Notes: generated by a model not told the origin, from the sequence alone. A stretch of DNA of 64,000 nucleotides from Clostridium sp. KNHs205 (GCF_000702945.1 NZ_JNLE01000003.1:1473501-1537500), one strand, 5' to 3'. Counted from the stretch's first letter, positions 29,189 through 38,959 are shown. Translations and numbers: made by a program.

Positions 29189-30238
29189 ATGGAGAAGAGC
29201 AGTAAAATGTGCGGTAAGCAAAGTCTGTTGTTTGCAAATCCACCCTACGTAACAGCAGGTTCTTCCATTGCCGGTAAGAAAGAGGGAGAAGGTCCTTTAG
29301 GCAGTTATTTTGACCAGGTTGAGGAAGATCCTATGTTCGGAGGTACCACCTGGGAGGATGCGGAAAGCAGAATGATGAGAAGAGCTGCTGATCTTGCAAT
29401 AAAAAAGGCAGGTATTACTAAAGAAGATATTAGATATATGGTAGGCGGCGATCTCCTGGGTCAGTTAATTGCGACCTCTTTTGGTATTATGGAACTGGAG
29501 ATACCTTTATTTGGTGTTTATGGTGCCTGCTCTACCATGGGTGAATCCATGGCTATTGGCTCTGTGCTGGTTGAGGGGGGGTTCGCTGATAAGATAATGG
29601 CTATTACCTCCAGTCATTTTGGCGGTGCGGAGAAACAGTTTCGTTTTCCCTTAGCCTATGGTAGTCAGAGACCTTTGGCTACCAGTTGGACGGTTACGGG
29701 AAGTGGAGCAGTTATCCTTGATAAAGAGGATAACCGAAGCAAAAACCTGCTTGATAAAGAAGCTCCGGTTTGTATTAAAGGAGTAACCATTGGACGTATT
29801 GTGGATTACGGTGTAAAAGATTCCATGAACATGGGTGCCTGTATGGCGCCTTCAGCCTATAAGACCATTGCCGCTAATCTGAATGACCTTGGTGTTAAAG
29901 CAGAGTATTATGATAAGATCATTACCGGTGACCTGGGCTATATCGGCAAGGACATATTAATCGATCTGTTAAAACAGGAAGGAATCGATATTTCAAAGAA
30001 CCACATGGACTGCGGAATTGAGATGTTTGATAAAGAAACCCAGGACACCCATTCCGGCGGCAGTGGCTGCGGTTGCAGCGCTATCACCTTAAACAGTTAT
30101 ATCATACCAAAACTGCGCAGAAGAGAGTGGAAAAGAGTATTATTTGTTCCTACAGGTGCCCTGCTGTCAACTGTAAGCTTTAATGAAGGAAATCCGGTTC
30201 CCGGTATTGCCCATGCTGTAATAATAGAAGGAATGTAA
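29189..30238 (+). CDS. spoVAD: Stage V sporulation protein AD
   Basis: SpoVAD, 349 residues, a soluble DPA-binding protein with a thiolase/KAS III-like fold. LLFANPPYVTAGSSIAGKKE starts it. VYGACSTMGESMAIG holds the Cys at the thiolase-like position, and HFGGAEKQFRFPLAYGSQRP and THSGGSGCGCSAI are family blocks. RBS GAGAGGTAAG precedes the ATG. Confidence 0.97.
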   Translation: MEKSSKMCGKQSLLFANPPYVTAGSSIAGKKEGEGPLGSYFDQVEEDPMFGGTTWEDAESRMMRRAADLAIKKAGITKEDIRYMVGGDLLGQLIATSFGIMELEIPLFGVYGACSTMGESMAIGSVLVEGGFADKIMAITSSHFGGAEKQFRFPLAYGSQRPLATSWTVTGSGAVILDKEDNRSKNLLDKEAPVCIKGVTIGRIVDYGVKDSMNMGACMAPSAYKTIAANLNDLGVKAEYYDKIITGDLGYIGKDILIDLLKQEGIDISKNHMDCGIEMFDKETQDTHSGGSGCGCSAITLNSYIIPKLRRREWKRVLFVPTGALLSTVSFNEGNPVPGIAHAVIIEGM

Positions 30239-30298
30239 ATACAACGGATTATAAGAAGAAGCCTGAAGCAAATAGCACAGGCTCTGGAAAGGAACTCA

Positions 30299-30655
30299 AT
30301 GGATTATATAAAAGCATTTATAATAGGCGGTGCTATCTGTGTGGTTGTACAGATAGTAATGGATAATACAAAGCTGATGCCGGGCCGTATAATGGTTATG
30401 CTGGTATGCCTCGGAGCTTTTCTTGGTTCAGTCGGTTTATATGAACCCTTTGCTAAATGGGCAGGAGCTGGTGCCACTGTTCCCTTAAGCGGATTCGGAA
30501 ACTCGCTTTTTAAGGGAATTAAAGAAGCAATTGATAAAGACGGCTTGCTGGGGTTATTTAAAGGAGGACTGACAGCTGCCTCTGCTGGTATTTCAGGAGC
30601 CCTGATATTTAGTTATATTGCTTCCTGGATCTTTAACCCTAAAATGAAAGACTAA
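30299..30655 (+). CDS. spoVAE: Stage V sporulation protein AE (SpoVAEb)
   Basis: A 118-residue membrane protein with about three helices and the SpoVAC/SpoVAE signature WAGAGATVPLSGFGNSLFKG. It is the short SpoVAEb type. It ends the spoVA operon; no spoVAEa or spoVAF follows. GGAAAGG precedes the ATG. Confidence 0.93.
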   Translation: MDYIKAFIIGGAICVVVQIVMDNTKLMPGRIMVMLVCLGAFLGSVGLYEPFAKWAGAGATVPLSGFGNSLFKGIKEAIDKDGLLGLFKGGLTAASAGISGALIFSYIASWIFNPKMKD

Positions 30656-30690
30656 TATTTGAAAAAGTGCGTAAGGATAAAGAGAATAAA

Positions 30691-30736
30691 AATGCGGGTC
30701 CTGTTAGTTCATATAACAAGACCCGCATTATTTTTT
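30691..30736. terminator. Bidirectional terminator between spoVAE and PBP1A
   Basis: A 15-bp stem with one mismatch (AATGCGGGTCCTGTT, 30691-30705, with AACAAGACCCGCATT, 30715-30729) with a 9-nt loop. T-rich DNA flanks it in both directions, so it can end both converging transcripts. Confidence 0.88.
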
Positions 30737-30751
30737 GTTTATTACTTTCGT

Positions 30752-33550
30752 TTAATCGCCGTAATCATAATCGAACTCGGGATCATAATAGTCTTCTTCG
30801 CCGCCGGTGTTATTGCTGTTATTGTTTCCATTGCCATTACCATTGTTACCGTTGCCGTTACCATTGTTACCGTTGCCATTTCCATTATTGCCGTTACCAT
30901 TTGAACCGTTATTTCCGTTGCTATTGCCATTACCGGAATTGTTCGTATTGGGCGGAGTAGTAGTTACTGATGGTGTTGTACCGCCGGGGGTAGGAAGAAG
31001 GTTCTGCAGCCCTGAATTTCTTGCATTGTGGACTTTACAGGTGTCATCATTGCTCGGAAGAAGGAATGGTGTATCCTGGGTTTTTGCTGTCTCTTCTTTG
31101 AATAACAGGACCTTCTCAACTACGGTAGAAGGAGGGCAGAATTCGGTGGCAATCTTACCTGATGTAGTACAGATTTTCACAGCTACGTGTATATCACATT
31201 TATCCGTAGGCTCTGTATTTTTAGCAAAGTATTCGGTCTTTACGGTTGAGCCGCCTTCGTATACATCACATCGGCCTTCAACGGCAAGTTTACCGCTCTT
31301 GGTACAGATCGTTCGCTCTACGATTGAATCAGGTTTATTAAAGGGAACAGCTTCCAGACCGTTTTCTTTGTGAATACGCTCCATAACATCACGCCATATA
31401 ATTTTCTGATAACTGGTGTTGGTCTGAGCCTTGTTATTGTCATAACCTGACCAGATGGTGGCAGTATAATAGGGAGTATATCCGGAAAACCATAAATCTT
31501 TATCATCGGTGGTAGTTCCTGTCTTACCGGCTACAGGCATTTTAAGATTCTTAAAGCCTACTAAAGTTCCGGTACCTTTTTTCACAACGTCTTCCATGGC
31601 ATTGGTTAAGAGGAAAGCAGTGGATTCCATCATGACCTGTCGAACCGAAGTCTTTTTATTCAACAATACTTTATTGTTATTGTCCAGTATTTTGGTGTAA
31701 AAGATTGGTTTGGAATATACTCCGCCATTGGCTATAGCAGCATAAGCAGCAGTAAGTTCCAGATTGGATACACCTTTTGTGATACCACCTAAGGCTAAGG
31801 GAAGGTTGATATCCGAATACGTTTTACCGCTTTCAGATACACCACTCTCTACAAGTGTAGTAAAGCCAAGCTTCTGCAGATAATCAAAACCTACTTTAGG
31901 AGTAACCTTTTCCAGTGTCTTAACGGTAACAACGTTCATGGAACGCATAATGGCTCTGCGAAGGGTGGTTAAACCCTCGTAATTATCACCGCTCCAGTTG
32001 CTTACATATTTATCACTTCCAGGGTACTTATAGGGTGCATCATCTACAACCGTTGCCAGTGTCATTCCCGCTGAATCCAGTGCCGGAAGGTAAGTTGACA
32101 GTATCTTGAAAGTGGAACCGGGTTGTCTTGTAGTATTAGTAGCTCTGTTTAAGGTACGGTTACCGGTCTTTTCACCCCGTCCGCCTATAAGACCTACTAC
32201 ATATCCGGTATGCTGATCCATGATAACCATGGAGGATTGAGGCTGGATGATAAGACTGTTATTTTCCGCGAGGATAATATCATCGGTCTCAACCTTTGCT
32301 GCCTTAAATTGCTCAATCAACTCTTCCGCGGCTTCCTTTGAGGAAAAATATGCGGTGGTCAGGTGTTTAAAATCCAGCAGATCATTGGTATGATAGTGAA
32401 TTTGCTTCCCGTTTTTCTTCTCGATGGATAAAGCATAAGTCAACTCCCAGTAAGAATCCGTTCCGATTTTTGGGAAATAATCTTCGTTGGTATATACATC
32501 ATCCAGGACTGATTGAATCTTGGAATCCAAAGTCGTATAAATGTTTAATCCGCCGCTGTAAAGGGCCTTGCTGGCTTGGGTATAGGTATAACCCTTCTCC
32601 TCCTGAAGATCTGCAATAACCTGTTCAATGAGCTCATCGACAAAGTAAGTATTATAGGAAGTAACATCCTGTTCATCATTTACCACCTGAATCCTGGAAT
32701 AGACATCATCGGAAAGGGCTTGTGCGTATTCCTCTTCGGTACACAGGTTAAGGCGTTTCATGCTTTCAAGGATCTGAGCACGTCTCTGTGCGTTGTTATC
32801 CGGATGATTAATAGGGTTCATGTTCGTCGGTGACTGTGCAATAGCTGCGAGAACAGCTGCTTCAGACAATGTAAGTTCTCCTACATCCTTGTTAAAGTAA
32901 CGTTTGGAAGCCGTCTGGACACCATAGGTACCTGCACCAAAGTTAATGGTATTCAGATAGTATTCAAGAATCTGTTTTTTTGACATTTTTTGTTCCAGCT
33001 GTATAGCCAGATATTGTTCCTGAACTTTACGGATGAATCTGTCGGTAAAGTTATCTTCAGCGCCTCCCTCAAAAACCTGGTTCTTGATCAGCTGCTGGGT
33101 AATGGTACTGGCACCTTGTCCGAAGTCACCGGATTTTAAAGCAACGAAAAAAGCACGAAAAATACCCTGAACATCAATTCCATTATGCTCATAAAAACGC
33201 TCGTCCTCAATGCTGATAACACAGTCCTGCAAAACCTTCGGTATTTCACTGATTTCTACATAAACACGATTTGATTCTGCTCCAATAAGAGTATCTATCA
33301 GATTTCCATCTTTATCATATATATTTGTAGTGAAACCGGAGGGTTTTACTTCAATCTGATCTATGTTGGGGGCACTGTCTGCCAATCCTTTCAATACGCC
33401 AAACCCCAAATAGGAGCCGATAATTATGAGGGAAACCAAACCTACCATGAATAACCGGAACACAGTAACACTTGCCTTGGTGGCGATCTTCCTGGAGGCA
33501 GATCTGATATACTGCTGTTTTCTGGCGGTTCCTTTCTTGCTGAAATCCAT
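30752..33550 (-). CDS. Class A penicillin-binding protein (PBP1A type)
   Basis: A bifunctional murein synthase of 932 residues. A basic cytoplasmic start and one membrane helix (about 33-55) precede the GT51 glycosyltransferase (catalytic Glu115 in EDERFYEHNGID; GASTITQQLIKNQ). The transpeptidase has the active Ser479 in RQPGSTFKI, then SMN and AGKTGTTTDDKDLWF. Past residue ~850 comes a low-complexity tail of Gly-Asn repeats ending in an acidic YYDPEFDYDYGD, encoded by short repeats at about 30800-30930. Plus-strand frames there are artefacts of those repeats. It ends at a shared terminator with spoVAE. Confidence 0.97.
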   Translation of the reverse strand: MDFSKKGTARKQQYIRSASRKIATKASVTVFRLFMVGLVSLIIIGSYLGFGVLKGLADSAPNIDQIEVKPSGFTTNIYDKDGNLIDTLIGAESNRVYVEISEIPKVLQDCVISIEDERFYEHNGIDVQGIFRAFFVALKSGDFGQGASTITQQLIKNQVFEGGAEDNFTDRFIRKVQEQYLAIQLEQKMSKKQILEYYLNTINFGAGTYGVQTASKRYFNKDVGELTLSEAAVLAAIAQSPTNMNPINHPDNNAQRRAQILESMKRLNLCTEEEYAQALSDDVYSRIQVVNDEQDVTSYNTYFVDELIEQVIADLQEEKGYTYTQASKALYSGGLNIYTTLDSKIQSVLDDVYTNEDYFPKIGTDSYWELTYALSIEKKNGKQIHYHTNDLLDFKHLTTAYFSSKEAAEELIEQFKAAKVETDDIILAENNSLIIQPQSSMVIMDQHTGYVVGLIGGRGEKTGNRTLNRATNTTRQPGSTFKILSTYLPALDSAGMTLATVVDDAPYKYPGSDKYVSNWSGDNYEGLTTLRRAIMRSMNVVTVKTLEKVTPKVGFDYLQKLGFTTLVESGVSESGKTYSDINLPLALGGITKGVSNLELTAAYAAIANGGVYSKPIFYTKILDNNNKVLLNKKTSVRQVMMESTAFLLTNAMEDVVKKGTGTLVGFKNLKMPVAGKTGTTTDDKDLWFSGYTPYYTATIWSGYDNNKAQTNTSYQKIIWRDVMERIHKENGLEAVPFNKPDSIVERTICTKSGKLAVEGRCDVYEGGSTVKTEYFAKNTEPTDKCDIHVAVKICTTSGKIATEFCPPSTVVEKVLLFKEETAKTQDTPFLLPSNDDTCKVHNARNSGLQNLLPTPGGTTPSVTTTPPNTNNSGNGNSNGNNGSNGNGNNGNGNGNNGNGNGNNGNGNGNNNSNNTGGEEDYYDPEFDYDYGD

Positions 33551-34161
33551 AATAACCTCTTTCCTGAATATCCAAGCTGCTATTGAATATTCTCTATTCG
33601 ATAAAGGGTGTAACCTTCTTTATTTCGTTATTATATCAAATTAAGCCTTTAAAATAAAGGATTTTTTACCGTCCGGCATTCTTACGGCAGTCAACCGGAG
33701 CAATAATAATTCTCAAAGATGAATACCAAGAATTTACTTGGAGAAAAGGACATCTAAAAAATTAAAAATTGTTAAAAATGTAGTATTTTACCTTGGAAAT
33801 TCTTGAGAAAATTAATAGTTATGTCACTAAACAATATATAAAGCATTAATTAATATGTAAAGTATACACAAAATGATTAAGTAATATGTGAATAAATATG
33901 TATTTATGCACATAGGCAACAAAATGTAGCATTCAAAAAAACTCTAAAAATGTTAGAAAAATCACAAACTCTATGGTAAACTATGTTTATAAGACCCATT
34001 TTTTTACACATCGTGTAATATAGGTTGAAAGCTTCTTTTATCAGCTTTTAATCAGAAAATTATCTCTTTATTTTGTATTGTGGTGAAGTTATAATAACCA
34101 TAGTTTATTATTTCTATTATTGCAGTGTTATTTACAAATTTTCAGAATTTTTGGAGGGGCC
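33551..34161. other. AT-rich intergenic region between divergent genes
   Basis: About 610 bp holding the 5' regions of the minus-strand PBP gene and the plus-strand DUF6514 gene. It is very AT-rich with no supported gene, RNA or strong promoter that I could fix. Confidence 0.6.
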
Positions 34162-34455
34162 ATGGAAAAATTATTCTTAGAGGGAACAAAAAAGATAGTG
34201 CTGGAAGACAATAACGAATTGGTATTTGATTACTATCTGGTGGAAGAAAGCAGCAGCCAGACAGAGCATGAGAAACTATACGGCATAAAGATTTTTCAAC
34301 ATATGAAAGATCATCTGTTAGTAGAATATTCAGAACCGATTTCTTATTCAAAGGAGACGGTGAAAGACATGATACATAAACTCTGGAAAAATGAAGTCAC
34401 GCTGATTACGATGCTAGAAATTGTAGACGATTTAGTTTCGGAATATACATTATAA
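34162..34455 (+). CDS. DUF6514-like small protein
   Basis: A 97-residue acidic protein starting MEKLFLEGTKKIVLEDNNEL, with GGAGGGG before the ATG; an upstream in-frame ATG lacks a site. From memory it matches the DUF6514 pattern of clostridia (LVFDYYLVEE; SKETVKDMIHKLWKNEVTLI). The function is unknown. It has no membrane segment. It is followed by a strong terminator, so it is monocistronic. Confidence 0.8.
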   Translation: MEKLFLEGTKKIVLEDNNELVFDYYLVEESSSQTEHEKLYGIKIFQHMKDHLLVEYSEPISYSKETVKDMIHKLWKNEVTLITMLEIVDDLVSEYTL

Positions 34456-34520
34456 GAATATCGGAAGAATATGCTAGATACGATAATACGGTATAATAGA
34501 ATAATAACAAACTAAGCTGA

Positions 34521-34571
34521 ATAAAAAGGAAAAAGAATTTACAGAGTGAATTCTTTTTCCTTTTTATTTTG
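34521..34571 (+). terminator. Strong terminator after DUF6514 gene
   Basis: A perfect 19-bp stem (34521-34539 with 34549-34567) and a 9-nt loop. The AT-rich stem carries A and T runs at its foot, so it can also act on the minus strand after yigZ. Confidence 0.92.
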
Positions 34572-34588
34572 CGGTAAAGAGGGACGTC

Positions 34589-35275
34589 CTATATGGTGCA
34601 GGGAGGGGTGATAGAAACCCTTTCGTTAAAAATTTCAAGATTGCCGTTAACGATTGCATAAACAATTATTTCATCCCTGGGAACTTTAACAGTACCGGCC
34701 GAGATTTCTAAAAGGCTCCTTTCGAATTCCTCGAAAGCATTGGGCGGTATCAGAAGTGAAAGCTTTACCTTATCGGTATATTCCTCTTCAAGGAGATAAA
34801 CACCCATTTGCGCAATATTATATTTAATCTTGCCGGTTAAGGTATAATCTATGAGGATATCTGCTTTCCAGGCCTCTTCTTTTTCTATGATGACAGCATT
34901 CTGAATACCTTCCTTAGCGGCACTTTGATAAGCATGGACCAGGCCGCCTGTTCCAAGAAGGGTACCACCAAAATATCTGGTCACCACTATCAGGATATTG
35001 TGAAGCTTCTCAAGCAATATCAGATCCATAATAGGAAGGCCGGCAGTTTTAGCAGGTTCACCGTCGTCACTTAAGCGCTTGACCTCATCTTTTTTTCCGG
35101 CAACATATGCAAAACAGTTGTGCCTTGCTCCGGAATGCTCTTTCTTCACCTGCTCGATTAATTGAAGGGCTTCTTCTTCAGAGGAGATGGGAAAGACAGA
35201 GGCTATAAACCTTGACTTCTTAACAATTACCTCACCTGTGCTCTTACTGTATATTGTACGGCAGCTTTCGTTCAT
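34589..35275 (-). CDS. YigZ/IMPACT family protein
   Basis: A 228-residue YigZ (UPF0029/IMPACT) protein. The N-terminal IMPACT domain has GARHNCFAYVAG and RLSDDGEPAKTAGLPIM, then VVTRYFGGTLLGTGGLVHAY. A C-terminal ~80-residue DUF1949-like domain follows. Homologues affect translation and ribosome-linked stress in eukaryotes; the bacterial role is not settled. It is probably co-transcribed with the DUF4250 gene 10 bp upstream. Confidence 0.92.
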   Translation of the reverse strand: MNESCRTIYSKSTGEVIVKKSRFIASVFPISSEEEALQLIEQVKKEHSGARHNCFAYVAGKKDEVKRLSDDGEPAKTAGLPIMDLILLEKLHNILIVVTRYFGGTLLGTGGLVHAYQSAAKEGIQNAVIIEKEEAWKADILIDYTLTGKIKYNIAQMGVYLLEEEYTDKVKLSLLIPPNAFEEFERSLLEISAGTVKVPRDEIIVYAIVNGNLEIFNERVSITPPCTI

Positions 35276-35285
35276 TGCTGACTCC

Positions 35286-35462
35286 TTATTTAAACTGATT
35301 CAATTCGGGAATATATTCATAATGAATAACATTCAGCCGGTCTCTTAATTCCTGCTCATTGAATTCGAGATATTCGCATAAGTCTGCTAAGCTGCTATAT
35401 TTATCTCTTAATTGAGTATTAATATAGCTTAACAGTATAAATGGATCTTTGGGCAGTGTCAT
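35286..35462 (-). CDS. DUF4250-like 58-residue protein
   Basis: A small helical protein beginning MTLPKDPFILLSYINTQLRD, 58 residues. AGGAGG sits five bases before the ATG on the minus strand. The LPKDP start and repeated Leu pattern (SSLADLCEYLEFNEQELRDR) match what I remember of DUF4250, a short helix-turn-helix-like family of unknown function. Located directly upstream of yigZ on the same strand. Confidence 0.85.
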   Translation of the reverse strand: MTLPKDPFILLSYINTQLRDKYSSLADLCEYLEFNEQELRDRLNVIHYEYIPELNQFK

Positions 35463-35538
35463 GATGTCCTCCTAAGCAGTATTTTCTGTTATTATACCAC
35501 AGAACACCCTGAAACAAAATAGGGAAGGAAGCTTTTAG

Positions 35539-35567
35539 TTGACGTAGGGAGATATATTCTTTACAAT
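35539..35567 (+). promoter_or_regulatory. Sigma-A promoter upstream of rarA
   Basis: TTGACG at 35539-35544 and TACAAT at 35562-35567 with a 17-bp spacer, about 135 bp before the gene. Confidence 0.55.
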
Positions 35568-35702
35568 AAAAGAACAGAGGTTTGTATAATGAACAGAGGC
35601 TGATGAAGTGGATTAGTGCTATGAAATAACAAACAGCATAAAATGAGCAGCACTCCTTCAGGAATCATGTTATTGATTGAAGTAGCAGAATGAGAGGGTA
35701 TT

Positions 35703-37028
35703 ATGGATCTATTTGAATATATGAGAGAAACCAATAAAGAAAAGGAAGCTCCTCTTGCCAGCAGGCTTCGGCCAAAGACGCTGGAGGAAGTCGTAGGGCA
35801 GGAGCACATAATAGGAAAAGATAAATTGTTATACAGAGCCATAAAAGCGGATAAGCTCAGTTCCATTATTTTATACGGTCCGCCTGGAACCGGTAAGACA
35901 ACCCTTGCCAAAGTAATAGCCAATACCACAAGTGCCGCCTTTCTTCAATTAAATGCCACTGTTGCCGGTAAGAAGGATATGGAAGAGGTTATTGGTAAAG
36001 CAAAAGAAAACATGGGGGCGTATAGTCGTAAAACCATACTTTTCATCGATGAGATACATCGGTTCAACAAAGGACAGCAGGATTATCTTCTTCCCTTTGT
36101 GGAGGATGGTACGGTTACTTTGATAGGAGCAACAACGGAGAATCCTTATTTTGAGGTAAATGGCGCTTTAATCTCCCGTTCTGTGATATTTGAACTGAAA
36201 TCCCTACAGAAAGAGGATATTAAGGAACTACTGCTTAGGGCTGTGAATGACAAGGACAGAGGCATGGGTAACTTTAACGGAGTCATCGAAGAGGATGCCT
36301 TAGAGTTTATGGCTGATATTGCCGGAGGAGATGCAAGACTTGCATTAAATGCCATCGAGCTTGGCATTCTTACAACAGAGCGGGGGACAGACGGGAAAAT
36401 ACACATAACCCTGGAAGTGGCTCAGGATTGTGTCCAGAAAAGGGCTATTAAATATGATAAGGCCGGAGATAATCATTATGATACCATTTCAGCTTTTATC
36501 AAAAGTATGAGAGGTTCCGATCCGGATGCCGCTATTTATTACCTGGCAAGAATGCTATATGCAGGAGAAAGTGTTTCCTTTATCGCAAGAAGAATTGTTA
36601 TCTGTGCATCAGAGGATGTATCCAATGCGGATCCCAATGCCCTTGTGGTTGCAAATGCGGCTGCGGAGGCGGTGGAAAGAATAGGGATGCCGGAAGGGCG
36701 AATCATACTTGCACAGGCAGCAGCCTATGTAGCCTGCGCACCTAAGAGCAATTCAGCTATCATGGCTATAGATGCTGCTATGGAGGCTGTAAGGAATGAA
36801 AGCACCCCTCCCATTCCGCCTCATCTTATGGATGCACATTATAAGGGAGCGCATAAATTAGGGCATGGACTGAATTACCAATATGCCCATGCCTTTAAGA
36901 ATCATTATGTGAAACAACAGTATTTACCCGATGCCTTAAAGGACCGAACCTTTTATGAACTATCCGATGAAGGTTATGAAAAAGACCTGAAAGAGCATCT
37001 TAATCGGATTAAGAGAGAAGCAGAATAA
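35703..37028 (+). CDS. rarA: Replication-associated AAA ATPase RarA/MgsA
   Basis: RarA (MgsA), 441 residues, a clamp-loader-like ATPase acting at stalled replication forks. Walker A GPPGTGKTT is at 59-67, Walker B is ILFIDEIHRF, and sensor 1 LIGATTENPYF follows. The C-terminal half has the conserved SAFIKSMRGSDPDAAIYYLA and the tetramerisation region ending in YLPDALKDRTFYELSDEGYE. The length is normal. It ends exactly against the tail of the minus-strand 37029 gene. Confidence 0.96.
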   Translation: MDLFEYMRETNKEKEAPLASRLRPKTLEEVVGQEHIIGKDKLLYRAIKADKLSSIILYGPPGTGKTTLAKVIANTTSAAFLQLNATVAGKKDMEEVIGKAKENMGAYSRKTILFIDEIHRFNKGQQDYLLPFVEDGTVTLIGATTENPYFEVNGALISRSVIFELKSLQKEDIKELLLRAVNDKDRGMGNFNGVIEEDALEFMADIAGGDARLALNAIELGILTTERGTDGKIHITLEVAQDCVQKRAIKYDKAGDNHYDTISAFIKSMRGSDPDAAIYYLARMLYAGESVSFIARRIVICASEDVSNADPNALVVANAAAEAVERIGMPEGRIILAQAAAYVACAPKSNSAIMAIDAAMEAVRNESTPPIPPHLMDAHYKGAHKLGHGLNYQYAHAFKNHYVKQQYLPDALKDRTFYELSDEGYEKDLKEHLNRIKREAE

Positions 37029-37262
37029 TTATTTCCTTTTGGCTTCTTCCTCTGCCCGCTTTTTCAGGAGCCTGTAGACTAACATATATGCATACAGCAT
37101 AAGCGGTATCATGGTAGTCGAGTAGATAGATGCCATAAGCAGACTCTGATAATCGGGGGAAGCTGTAAGCCCGGCATAAAGAGTGAGTCCGTATAGGGAC
37201 AACAACAATACTACTATTAAGATTGCACCAATTCGTTTTAGGTTCTTCATATTAATAACCAT
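37029..37262 (-). CDS. Small two-helix membrane protein
   Basis: About 77 residues from ATG 37262 (or 73 from ATG 37250), with two transmembrane helices (IGAILIVVLLLSLYGLTLYA; LLMASIYSTTMIPLMLYAYM) and a Lys/Arg-rich C-terminus. Similar small proteins occur next to rarA-like genes in Lachnospiraceae as far as I recall, but no function is known. The ribosome site is modest (GAGAAAGG). Confidence 0.65.
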   Translation of the reverse strand: MVINMKNLKRIGAILIVVLLLSLYGLTLYAGLTASPDYQSLLMASIYSTTMIPLMLYAYMLVYRLLKKRAEEEAKRK

Positions 37263-37427
37263 GCCTTTCTCAGTACTTGAAATGTTTTTTATCACACACG
37301 AAACAGTAAAACTTAATCTACTTGTAAAGAACAGGGATTAATTATTTCTTTAAACAGTATAATGGAAATGTACTGTAAAAGCAAGCAACAAAGCCTTGTA
37401 GGGGCTTTTCAATGAAAGGAGCAATAA

Positions 37428-38084
37428 TTGAGTAAAGTTAGAAAATCGATGGTAAACTTTATGCTGGTTGTAGCCGTTCTGCTATTGTCAGTGGGGATTA
37501 CTGCATGTGGTAAGGCAGAAAAAAATCAGACAGGGAATAATACCGCAGAAGAAAATAGTACTGAAGAAGAAAGTAATACCAATGAGGATAGTGATAATAC
37601 ACAGTCAGAAAAAGAAGGTGAGGATACCAAGACAAGCGAGGAGAAGGGTACCAATGAAGAAAAACCTTTAGTACCCGACTTTACCTTACAGTCCTCAGAG
37701 GGCGAAGAGGTTACTCTTTCTGATTATGCCGGTAAAGTAGTGGTACTTAATTTCTGGGCCAGCTGGTGCCCTCCCTGCAAGGAAGAAATGCCGGAATTTC
37801 AAAAGTTATATGATGAACTTGCAGAGTCTGAGGATGCAGTATTATTAATGTTAAATCAGACCGACGGACAACGCGAAACAGAAAAGAAAGCGAATAATTA
37901 TATAGAAGAAGAGGGTCTTACCTTTCCGATACTTTATGATACCGGAGAAGTTGGCGGAAGTATATTTGGCATAAACAGTATACCAACAACTGTTGTAATC
38001 GACAGAGAAGGGCGTTTATCTGATTATGTTCTTGGCAGAACGGAATATTCGAAAGTAGCCCAGATGATAGAGGAGGCCAAATAA
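37428..38084 (+). CDS. TlpA-like thioredoxin lipoprotein
   Basis: A 218-residue exported thiol-disulfide protein. It starts with TTG at 37428 after AAAGGAG; an internal ATG at 37449 is an alternative. A signal peptide ends in a lipobox ITAC, followed by a ~50-residue Ser/Glu/Asn-rich linker. The thioredoxin domain follows with the WASWCPPCKEEMPEF active site and the cis-Pro motif INSIPTTVVIDREG. It is membrane-tethered and faces outward. It is coupled to the CcdA gene by a TAATG overlap. Confidence 0.94.
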   Translation: MSKVRKSMVNFMLVVAVLLLSVGITACGKAEKNQTGNNTAEENSTEEESNTNEDSDNTQSEKEGEDTKTSEEKGTNEEKPLVPDFTLQSSEGEEVTLSDYAGKVVVLNFWASWCPPCKEEMPEFQKLYDELAESEDAVLLMLNQTDGQRETEKKANNYIEEEGLTFPILYDTGEVGGSIFGINSIPTTVVIDREGRLSDYVLGRTEYSKVAQMIEEAK

Positions 38085-38788
38085 TGCTTCTGAAAACAGC
38101 AGAAGAACTGACCCCGTACCTGGCCTGGTTGGTATTCACAGAAGGAATTCTTAGTTTTATTTCACCCTGTATCTTTCCAATGCTGCCTGTATATCTTATG
38201 TATCTTGGAGGGAATGCAGAGGAAAAAAAGAATAATAAAAGATTATTTCTTAATACATTAGGTTTTATCGCTGGCTTTACCACGGTCTTTGTTATTTTAG
38301 GGGCTACTGCATCTGCTATTGGTCAGCTGCTGCGGGAGTACCAGGAACTGCTGCAGCGGGTCAGCGGAATTATTATGATAATCTTTGGACTGCATTTTAT
38401 GGGAGTCCTTAAGCTGAAATTGTTGAACAGAACCAGTACCAGAAGTGTGAACACTCATAACCTGAAGTTCTTTACCAGTATGATATTTGGGTTTGCATTT
38501 TCCTTTGGCTGGACACCCTGCCTTGGTCCTTTCTTAGGCTCGGCATTGCTGTTAGCTTCTCAGACAGCTACACTTTATGAGGGTGTATTATTATTGCTGT
38601 TGTTCTCGCTAGGACTCGGTATTCCATTTCTTGTAATGACAATGTTATTTCCCCGACTCAAATTTTTAAATGATTTTATTAGAAAGCATATGGAAACGGT
38701 AAAGAAAGTATCGGGTGTATTATTAATTTTGATAGGTTTACTCCTGGCGTTAGATTTGTTTGGGTATTATCAGGGAATATTTAGCTAA
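38084..38788 (+). CDS. CcdA/DsbD-type transmembrane electron carrier
   Basis: A 234-residue membrane protein with about six helices. The two redox Cys lie in FISPCIFPMLPVYLMYLGG and FGWTPCLGPFLGSAL, as in CcdA. It should carry electrons from cytoplasmic thioredoxin to the TlpA-like lipoprotein encoded just upstream (1-bp overlap). No cytochrome-c maturation genes are near, so the target is probably another exported thiol protein. Confidence 0.93.
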   Translation: MLLKTAEELTPYLAWLVFTEGILSFISPCIFPMLPVYLMYLGGNAEEKKNNKRLFLNTLGFIAGFTTVFVILGATASAIGQLLREYQELLQRVSGIIMIIFGLHFMGVLKLKLLNRTSTRSVNTHNLKFFTSMIFGFAFSFGWTPCLGPFLGSALLLASQTATLYEGVLLLLLFSLGLGIPFLVMTMLFPRLKFLNDFIRKHMETVKKVSGVLLILIGLLLALDLFGYYQGIFS

Positions 38789-38917
38789 TATGGAAAGAAA
38801 TTGTTATATTTCTATATATCAGTAGATGTGATTTGTACATAGTACACTAGTAAAAAATCAAAATTTATTATTTAATACTGCATAATGTAAGAGAAGAAAG
38901 GAAATAAAAAAATATAT

Positions 38918-38945
38918 TTGACATTTAAAAAATATGCTGTATAAT
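38918..38945 (+). promoter_or_regulatory. Strong sigma-A promoter upstream of amtB
   Basis: Consensus TTGACA (38918-38923) and TATAAT (38940-38945), spacer 16 bp. It lies in the 381-bp gap between ccdA and amtB. Confidence 0.82.
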
Positions 38946-38959
38946 TTCTTTAGAGTCAA

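Noticed and set aside
30659..31373. Several plus-strand frames opposite the PBP tail, rich in Leu/Pro/Val or Tyr/Cys/Arg
   Set aside because: They are antisense readings of the Gly-Asn repeat coding region of the PBP gene.
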